From Prunus persica (Eukaryota; Streptophyta; Magnoliopsida; Rosales; Rosaceae), in the NCBI RefSeq assembly GCF_000346465.2, contig NC_034012.1, positions 10,896,294 through 10,960,293 on the forward strand: 64,000 nucleotides of DNA, given 5' to 3'. The notes under the pieces were generated by a model that searched no databases, had not been told where the DNA came from, and was given only the letters and a program-made list of their open reading frames with translations. Numbering within the stretch: the first letter of the stretch is position 1; the number at the start of each line of letters is the position of its first letter. A program made the position numbers and the translations under genes. Shown piece after piece: positions 55,801 to 64,000 of this stretch.

Positions 55801-57826
55801 TGCTTCTCTAAGTGGTAACATCTTGTACCTTGCGGATCCCTTGCATCCAAAACCTGAAACGGGGAGAAAAGCAAGGTTGAGCTGGACAAGCATTAAGCAA
55901 ATAATAGCACTAGAATAAAAAATAAACTTGTTTTCATAATTATCAGCCCAAGCAGATCTGCACATTTAATGCAGGAATTACCTTGATGTAAACATTGTCC
56001 TAACTTAACGAAAAAGAAAACAGAAGCATAAAACAATCCCTGTTTACCATTATACACTGTTCATCATACAAGTAATGAAGAATAGGAATTCAATTGATAT
56101 CCAAGAAAGGCAAGATTTGTAAGGAAAAATACATGTATGAGATTAGTTATACTTTCTAAATCAACGGAAAAATAGAAACACCAACCTGGACAACAACATC
56201 TGAAGAGTCAATAACTTTGTAGAGCTCACCCCAGATACGTTTACTTTGACCCTTATCAAACATTGTATGCCGGACCAGGTCCCTAAATCCATCCCCTTCA
56301 CTACCTTCTGCAGTATTGTCATCAGCATGCTTCTGCTGAAACACATCTAAAGAGATGCAAACAAGTTAGATGCAGAACCATGGGAAATAAGAAAATGACC
56401 CCAAAAAAAAAAAAATTCATACACATAAACTTCCAATTTTTTACTCAGAAACCCTCCGGTCTAAATCATACACAAAAACACTGACCAAATAATCAGGAAA
56501 TAGAACGAATTGGTTATTACAACCAGGAATATCAAGCACATAAAAAATTCTCAGACAAGAAATAGTTACCTTGAGAACCATCAGCTTTCTTAGCTAAGGA
56601 CTCATAATCTGCTGCGATGAGTTTTGGACGCTTCCTCTTTGTCTTAGGTCCAAATGCATCGGAAAATGATTCTCTCTCTAGGAGATGGACTCTGGTTTGC
56701 TTCACAGATTTTAAGAACATGAACTTAGCAACTAGAATACAATGATTAACTATGCCATCAGCCGGAAAAAGAAAAAACATTTCAACCATATGCTATCTTC
56801 TTCATTTGTTTTCATTAAGAGTTGGGCATGCCAATTTAGGAAATCTATAGAAAAATTTATTGTTCATTATAAGGTATTCACTAATTTTGAAGGGTTAAGT
56901 TGCCATTAAAATTTTTACATGCTGGGGTTTGCCAATTTTTGGGTATGAAGATAATTGCCGGCTAAATAAAAAATTAAAACCAGTGGCTTCAACATTGCAT
57001 CTAATAAGGCAGCCCTAAATAACTCTTTCTGTCTCTCTTTTTTTTTTTTCTTTTTAAGTTAAGTCATGCATCGAAGCTTGATGAATATCGCTCCGAAACT
57101 TATGTGAGCCAAGGAAATGGAACATAACTAGTACTTCAGCTCAGAATGTCATTTGTGCACAATTGTGATTTTCTGATTCCTTGTTAAAGTTTTAAAAAAC
57201 AAAAAAACTAGACTTTACAAAAGCATCATACCTTCTGATGGTCATTCAAGAGGGACAAGGGCAGTTGCTTCCCCTTCAAAATAACATTGTAGTTACTAGC
57301 CACCGTTTTACTGTGCTCCTCGCGGAAAATGTCAAGCTGCTGCTGAGATGCAACCCGAGTATTCCCTAAAAATGAAATTAGCAATAATAAAAAATTCAAC
57401 AAAAATAGAAAAGGCCAAGAAAACAGGACCGCCGCAATTCAATGAATTACTGAAATTTTTTAACAACAGACATTTTCAAATATAATTACCAAGCATTTGC
57501 AACAAGCTCTGTTACTCTAAAACCTCACACAAAAGCACTAAGTAAGATCTTAACTAGACTAGAAAAGTGTATCCATACGTATACGTACCGAACCAGCGGC
57601 GATCAGGTTGAATACGAGTGTCAGGCAGCTCCTTGGACTGGAAATCGTTCCTCAAGACCTTTCCCTTGCTGTCACGCTTGGGCCTCGTCTTGTACATCTT
57701 GAGCCGGCGAACCGTGGCCCCAGTACGCGCGTCCTTGCTCTTGCTCTTTCCATCGGTACGGTTCGCGTCCAGCGAGTGCTTCGGCTTCCCGGAGATGTTT
57801 ACTTTCCTCTCTGTCTTCTTCACCAT
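52810..57826 (-). CDS. NUG2: nuclear/nucleolar GTPase 2 (NUG2/NOG2), 522 aa
   Basis: Eleven exons in one frame: 57826-57589, 57365-57232, 56699-56570, 56346-56186, 55853-55752, 55655-55551, 55224-55096, 54894-54754, 54539-54439, 53884-53827 and 53079-52810 (stop TAA). The start is ATG 57826 ([20 protein letters not shown]); the frame is open further up but without ATG. The NGP1NT domain occupies about residues 40-165. A circularly permuted GTPase follows: G4 LLLNKCDLVP first, then G1 GYPNVGKSS and G3 DCPGV, the mark of the YlqF/YawG class. NUG2/Nog2 assembles the pre-60S ribosome and is released before nuclear export. The protein ends EEELKGDEA, shorter than the acidic-tailed Arabidopsis protein as I recall it. 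No break is seen. Confidence 0.95.
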
Positions 57827-58978
57827 CTTTGCGGCCTGTTTGGTTGCCAAGAAAGTGACGGAAGCTGCCGCGTTTTGTTTTGCGTAAAACCCCTTGGGAA
57901 ATAGGGTTTCGAAAGAGAGGGGGGTGATGGAGGGACGATAAATTATAAGTATTTTTTGTGCGACTGGATTGGGTTGGTAAGTTGGGGGTTTAACAGAAAA
58001 GTTTTAAGCCCAAGTGTAGGCCGGTTTTTATTTGGAACGGTCCAACAATATTGGGCCACAACACACGACAAGGACACCAGTTCAGTTGATCACCTTTAAA
58101 ACACTTGTCATATTGTTTGGTAAAAGTTTAAAGTATTCCTTAAAGATTCTCCAATAAGTTTTTTATGTTAAGGATTGATTATATACTTCTAATTTTAGTC
58201 GTTTGATTGTATTTAAGAGAGCATATTTAGTGAATGCAATCCAACAGCTGAGATTAAAAGTATATATTCATCAATATCTATATATTTAAAGCAAAAGACA
58301 AGGGATGATAAAACATTCAAAATACTATTAAAATGGCATTGGTAAATGCAAACATTAAGGGCTAGTTTGACATTGTTGTGTTGTGAAAATAATCGCTATC
58401 AGATTTGCTGTGAGAGAAATCAGCTGTGAGAGAAAGCAGTTTGGCGTTTGGTAAACTTTTTGCTAAAAGTGTTGTTGGTACTGATTCATGCATAATCAGA
58501 AAATGATTGCCACATAACCATTGATTCATGCAAGAGTGAGTGAACCGTTAAATTTACATCTAACAGTGAGTGATCATAAATCTCTTAGACCCCTGTAGAC
58601 CAAGAAATCAAAACTGATATATAAATAACTACTCATGTTATTTTTTTTAATTTTATAAAATAAAAAAATAAAAATAAAAAACTAATTGACACGTGCGTGA
58701 GCATATACCAAGGGGCTGGTAAGTGATTAATAGTATAGTTTTTTTCCGTATAAAATTTTATTATTTAAAAAATAAAAGTAGAAATATGAATATATGTGTT
58801 TTGTGTTTGAAATACATTACGACCCGAGTAAAGCTTCCGTCTTTGAATCAGACCCAAAAAACAAAAAAGCTTCCGTCTTTGAAAGAGATGAAATTAAAGA
58901 AACAAACAACAAAAAAGTAGTACCCGAGATACTAGTGCAGATCCAAAAGCAAACGCAGCGCGCGCAGTACATCAGTCG
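57827..58978. other. divergent intergenic region between NUG2 and the LRR gene
   Basis: It must contain both promoters. A stretch at about 58350-58490, opening GGGCTAGTTTGACATTGTTG, resembles the end of a hAT-type MITE, but no opposite end was found. GCGC-rich sequence lies just upstream of the LRR start (near 58955-58970). Confidence 0.5.
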
Positions 58979-61900
58979 ATGGATCGGGTTATCAAAGCCG
59001 CGAGGAGCTCTGGTTCTCTCAATCTTTCAAATCGTAATCTCAGGTAACATTAGACTGATCACCAGTTAAAGAAAGAAAATTTGTCATCTTCATCACCATT
59101 ATCTTTGATTTTGATAACTCTCTTTTGCAATTAAATTTCCATCACATTGAAAAGCATTGCATTCATATGGGAACTGGTTTTTTTTTCCCCTCTAATTTGT
59201 CAGCCAAGTGCCCGATGAGGTATATAGAAGTACGAGTGCAGTTGGGGACGATGAGAAATGGTGGGAGGTAAATTTGTTTCCCTTATTCATATAGATCAAG
59301 AAAAATATGAAATGGGTGCTTCTAATTCTCCAAGTGTGATGTTTTCCAATCGGACTCATGAACCCATTACTTGTTTTCAGGCTGTGGAGCTACAAAAGCT
59401 CATTATAGCTCATAACAACATTGAATCACTGAAAGAAGAGCTGAGAAATTTGCCTCTTCTGACTGTGTTAAATGTCAGCCACAACAAACTTTCCGAGCTT
59501 CCAGCTGCAATTGGAGAGTGTGTTCTATGTCGATGTGTATTTGTAATTTGTGTTCGTAGTGATCTTTGTCTTATGTTTTTCTTTAATTGAAATGTCGAAC
59601 ACATCTGGCAGGCTTACCATGCTCAAATCATTAGACTTATCGTTTAACTCAATTCTAAAGTTGCCTGAGGAAATTGGATCAGTAACTTCTCTTGTCAAGT
59701 ATAGTTTCTTCTTCTACCAATTCCCATTTTTCTTTATATACAAAAAATGTAGTTAAAAGACCAGCAGGCTTTATTGGTTTCTTATTACTGTATTTCATGC
59801 ATGTCTGTGGGTCGGCGCGTACATGCCCCTTGTGTTTTTTTTGCTTTTCTTGTATTTGGGTTTGAAATGAACGAGAAAGAAAGAAGAATTCGATTTAGGT
59901 TAATCAAGTTGTTGTGTGATCCTTCCAGACTTGATTGTTCAAACAATCAGCTTAAAGAACTACCAAGCTCACTTGGAAGATGCTCAGATCTATCAGAATT
60001 CAAGGTAATGCTTCACCTAGGTTGATTGTAGATGTGGTGACAAGGCCATGATGCTGGTAAAATTTGACACAGCAATGTCACATAACCTTGTAGTGTGGTT
60101 GTTTAAGTGCTTGTTCTTTGCCCAAATCTTTGTGCGTGTAGATTGAACTTATCTTTTTTTTTTTCATCTTAATATTCTGTAAACCTGATGCGTGTGTTAG
60201 GAAAGGATTCTTTCCTTTATTTTTTAACATAATATCTGGTTCTGATGAAAAAGTAAGTTATGATACTCTTTTTACAGGCTTCGAATAATGTTATCATCAG
60301 CTTGCCAGAAGATGTAGCTAACTGTTCAAAAATGATGAAACTAGATGTGGAGGTATGAGCAAGATTGTATTTTTAGCACCTGTGATGATGAGTTACCGCT
60401 TTTTCTTTTTTCTTTGATTATGATGTAATCATTAGTATTTGATAAATTTTGGGGTCTAAAATGCGAATTGGATCATCTGCCTGTGCCAGGGTAACAAGCT
60501 AACAATCCTATCTGAGAAGTTGATTGGATCATGGACCATGCTTACGGAACTCAATGCATGTAAATGTCTTGCTGAATGGTTATCTCTACTTGCACATCTT
60601 TAGATATGTTGAAACATAGTTTGTGATTGGAACCTATGCAGCAAAAAATATGCTGAGTGGAATACCAGAGAATATTGGAAGCCTATCTCGTCTTATCCGT
60701 CTTGACCTTCACCAGAACAGTGAGTCCATTTTTAATTAAGAAACCTTAAATATTCTTTCTTTGGTATGATATGAGCCAACCAGTTCAGCTTTCCTATAAG
60801 ATGTTTGTGTTTACGAGTTTTGCAGAAATTTCATCAGTTCCACTTTCAATAAAGGGTTGTTCTTCCCTTGCAGAGATCTATATGGGGTACCACTGTTACA
60901 TGATGCTTTTTAAGTTTTTAGGAGTGTATGGAATTTAAAGAGAACTTTTGCATCTTTGAGATTTATCTGGCACTTTTAACATCAAATTTTAGGAACAATG
61001 CGCTGTCTACATTACCAGCGGAGATGGGGGCGCTTTCTCATCTAGGAACTTTAGATCTTCACTCAAACCAGGTAGCTAGAATTTCATTTTCGTTTTTCGT
61101 TATAAATACTGTAAAACTTACTTAGGAGGAACAAAAGTTCTTGACGTACATTGGGAAAGAGTGATGATCTCTTTCCGAAAAGAATTGCTGCTCAAAAGAC
61201 ATGTTTATAAATATTTTCTTGCATCTCAATATGTTTAATGGTTCGTTGAGTTTTGAGTCTAGTTGGAAGTGGTCAATTGAAATGTCTTGATAGTGATCTT
61301 TTCATTTTAAGATCACTCTAATTCTGCAGAAACTAAGTTATCTACATATGTTTCAGCACAACTACATGACAACATTCATATATTTAAAACTTTATAATCA
61401 CCTAAAATACTGCAACATGATAAGCAGAACTAGAACTCCTTAAGCTCTGCATGCCTGCATCACATGTTAACTTTTGTCTCCTCTTTGATTGTCCAATTAT
61501 TTGTGCATTGAGAGAAAAATAAACGTTGTAAAGAAAAAACCTAATTTGGACTATTTATCTCTTGATGAGTGGCTCTAGTTTTTACATGAATAAACTTATT
61601 GGTTCCTGAAAAGCACTTAATGGTATCTTTTTAAGTTTTAACACAGTGGAAAGTACTGTGAAATCCATGGGTAGAACTCATCCTTGGAAAATCAACTTAC
61701 AAGGTAAGAGTGCTCTTGTGTATATACACCACATCCCAAAGGTACCCAAGAAATGTGGGTATATGTTAACAGTCTCCCTTAGTTTCAGAACTAGAGACAC
61801 TAAGCGCTCCCCCTCCACTCAGGGTAGGAGATACTAACCTGACCTATTGATGTGGTACACCTACTTTGATACCTTGTAGAATCCGTGGGTAAAACTCTTC

Positions 61901-63920
61901 TGTGAAAACCGGCTTACAAGGAAAGGATGCCCATGATTTATATTTCACCCATCCCAAAGGTTACCTAGGCGATGTGGAACATTGCTAACAACTATCACAA
62001 ACAATAGCACTTAGAATCTACTAGGCAAGCTTACGGATCAGAGGGAAACTCAGAATGTTATTGAGTTACAAGTTCAGGTAAATAACCTAATTATATAAAG
62101 AAACAACCTAAGGAAGGGAGAGGAAATATCACAAGACATGGATAATCCTGGCTAATTTAGAAGTAAAGACTAATTAAGGTCCTAATTAAGCTACTATTGA
62201 CTGAAGTTGACACAATAATTTCCAAAAGGGCAAGTGCTAATTCAGAAAATTAAACAATGGGATTTGATTTGGGTTCTTGACAATCCAAATGCTCCATGAA
62301 TTCTCCTGCTGTGTGTTGTACTCCATCTTTGGATAACTAGTTTTAAATTCTCTGTGTGCATGCAGTTGAAGGAGTATCCAGTGGAGGCATGCAAATTGCG
62401 TCTTTCATTGTTGAATCTTTCAAACAATTCATTGTCTGGATTGCCCCCTGAATTGGGTAAGGTTAGCTATTTTAATTTGTATTCAACAGTATCTGGTATA
62501 TATTCATCGAAATTCCTAAATCCTATATGGGTTGCAATGCTCTAAAAACGTCATGTATTTCACATTGTGAGTTATATGAAGGGATAGAATTCTACTCTCG
62601 TTGATCCAATTGGAAACAGATTTTTAAATACATGGATAAGCCCTTTTTAGAAAGACCCATATGTCCTAATTTACTTGTATAATACCAAGAAGTTCTACTT
62701 TTAAAATATTTTATTAGAAAGATCCTAATACTAAGTAGACCTTTAATAATCTTTTAAAAGAATAATGGAACTTATCACATGGTGCACTAGTGTTGGCTGT
62801 ATTTCTCATGGGTGTGGCGGGATTGGGGTGGGTGGGCTAATGAAATGATGAATATTTCCCACAGGAGTGGTGTGGATGGGAGTGTGGGCGTGTGGATGCA
62901 CTGGATGCACAAATTGAATGATGATTAAACATTGCTGTTTATTATATTAAACTCCACATTGCTCTAATGCCTACCTCCTGTTTACTTATCTAAGGATTTG
63001 AAAGTCCAAATTTGATAATTGTTATGTTTGACTGTAATAAATATTCTTAATCGTTTTTCTCTGTTTAGGCAAGATGACTACCCTGCGAAAACTTTTGCTT
63101 GCCGGAAATCCTTTACGAACTCTCAGAAGGTGAGAGGCGTTTGTTAGCCCTTTTTTTTAATTTAATGCTTTTGTTGAGTAAGTATTTATCTAACAAAAAT
63201 TTCCTCTTCAGCTCATTGGTTTCTGGATCAACTCCTACTTTATTGAAGCATCTTCGAAGTAGACTTTCTGAGAATGAAGGTGTGTTTATTGACAACTCAT
63301 GTATGGTTTTTTTTTTTTTTGGTTTTTCTAACATGCTAATTCTGTAAATTTTTGTGGTATTGTATGGTAGACAATCACTGGATCCCATATGCTTAAGTTG
63401 TTAATATATGGAAGAAAAGCTAATACCCTCCCTCATGCTCATAGAGCCGCATATAACTGCAGACTGTATAGTTGCAGTTCAACCATGCAGGTTAACAAGC
63501 AAGTAGAGGATGGTTTGGAGGTCTTGAGCAGGACCTCATCAAAATAAAGCTTTAATACAATGTTACAATGTGATAAATAATTGGTTGAAAAATTATATCA
63601 TTCCTCTCCATATTGAAGGGATTATGTACAAGTGTAAGTACATGAAATACAACACAATTATAAGTCTAAGAAAGAATCAAACATCCTAATTCTAAGTATA
63701 TTTAGAAGCCTAATTATAAGCATAAAAATTTGGAAATGTCACTGATAATAGCATCCAACATAGTAAAACTTCGAAAAACTCAATAACATGAAATTACAAT
63801 TTTCAACCAACTTTTGCCTTAAGTTATTTAATTCGGGTTTCTTATGTAGATGCAGAAGCTTCAACTACAAAAAAAGAGGATGTTATTGCCATGGCCGCTC
63901 GATTATCAATCGCTTCAAAG
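58979..63920 (+). CDS. LRRC40-type intracellular leucine-rich-repeat protein, 5' part (cut by window end)
   Basis: Fourteen exons are in frame: 58979-59043, 59204-59267, 59381-59517, 59612-59698, 59929-60004, 60278-60352, 60490-60559, 60642-60719, 60826-60886, 60993-61071, 62366-62456, 63069-63129, 63212-63279 and 63850-63920; the intron after 63920 (GTACTG) runs off the window. They give 361 residues starting [20 protein letters not shown] with no signal peptide. From residue ~45 there are about ten LRRs of the short 23-residue LxxLxxLxLSxNxLxxLP type ([56 protein letters not shown]). It resembles human LRRC40 and Arabidopsis At3g15410, about 580 aa, so roughly 60% is here. The role is unknown, probably cytoplasmic or nuclear scaffolding. 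Confidence 0.9.
62081..62365. other. long intron 10 of the LRR gene
   Basis: Intron 10 spans 61072-62365, the longest in the gene. It holds two diverged copies of a ~110-bp segment (about 61645-61745 and 61865-61980: ATCCATGGGTAGAACTCATC/ATCCGTGGGTAAAACTCTTC, then CTTACAAGG and CACATCCCAAAGGT), probably remains of an old retroelement. No gene. Confidence 0.4.
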
Positions 63921-64000
63921 GTACTGCTCCTTAATGTTTCTGACGAGGATATAAGCTTATCTGAGGATGATCATTTTTATAGCTCAACTTTTTTTTTTTT

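Noticed and set aside
58350..58490. Complete hAT MITE upstream of the LRR gene
   Set aside because: Only one end-like sequence (GGGCTAGTTTGACATTG) is seen; no inverted partner and no 8-bp duplication.

Overview
This is nuclear DNA from a eudicot plant. The genes have many short introns with GT/AG borders, the spacers are AT-rich, and the window holds plant families (MLO, SDE5-like, choline transporter-like, HIPM-like) plus Mutator and Copia transposons. Gene content and the HIPM-like protein make a rosaceous plant (apple/peach type) plausible, but the species cannot be fixed from the sequence alone. No RNA gene or CRISPR array was recognised.

Resident genes, left to right: the 3' end of a choline transporter-like gene (+, 1-1545); an SDE5-like DUF1771/SMR gene (-, 2581-8669, 11 coding exons, 487 aa); a 60-aa HIPM-like membrane protein (+, 31003-31697); a secreted glycine-rich protein (+, 33051-33827); an MLO gene (-, 34440-39507, 15 exons, 555 aa); a NUG2/NOG2-type ribosome-assembly GTPase (-, 52810-57826, 11 exons, 522 aa); and the 5' part of an LRRC40-type leucine-rich-repeat gene (+, 58979 to beyond the window). 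For the four multi-exon genes I followed the reading frame through every visible splice junction. The order CTL - SDE5 - HIPM - glycine-rich - LRR matches, from memory, the Arabidopsis run At3g15380-At3g15390-At3g15395-At3g15400-At3g15410, with MLO and NUG2 additional here.

The 20 kb between the SDE5-like and HIPM-like genes (about 9.7-29.9 kb) is accessory DNA. It holds: a truncated end of a Mutator-like element (10.8-12.3 kb); an array of short GC-rich palindromes; an 889-bp Pack-MULE with a perfect 9-bp target duplication carrying a broken NYN/MARF1-like gene fragment; a proline-rich fragment; a KIN-10A kinesin pseudogene; further palindromes and tandem repeats; fragments of a nucleotide-transporter-like gene and a TOPLESS-type gene; a 5.4-kb degenerate MULE (24.2-29.6 kb) with long terminal inverted repeats, a broken transposase and an antisense GRF-zinc-finger ORF; and a 323-bp MITE.

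A second disturbed zone (43.4-51.3 kb) holds a partial tandem copy of the 5' half of the MLO gene (a pseudogene) next to a pseudogene of mitochondrial ribosomal protein mS35. The mS35 pseudogene is split, exactly at a 5' splice site, by a young Copia retrotransposon: two 230-bp LTRs with one difference noticed, a perfect 5-bp target duplication and an uninterrupted 1326-codon polyprotein whose Gag capsid region is replaced by Thr-Pro repeats.

I found no plainly new multi-gene system. The strongest candidates for something undescribed are the GC-palindrome family, the antisense GRF-finger ORF present in two MULE copies, the NYN-fragment Pack-MULE, and the Gag-poor Copia sitting on a splice donor.
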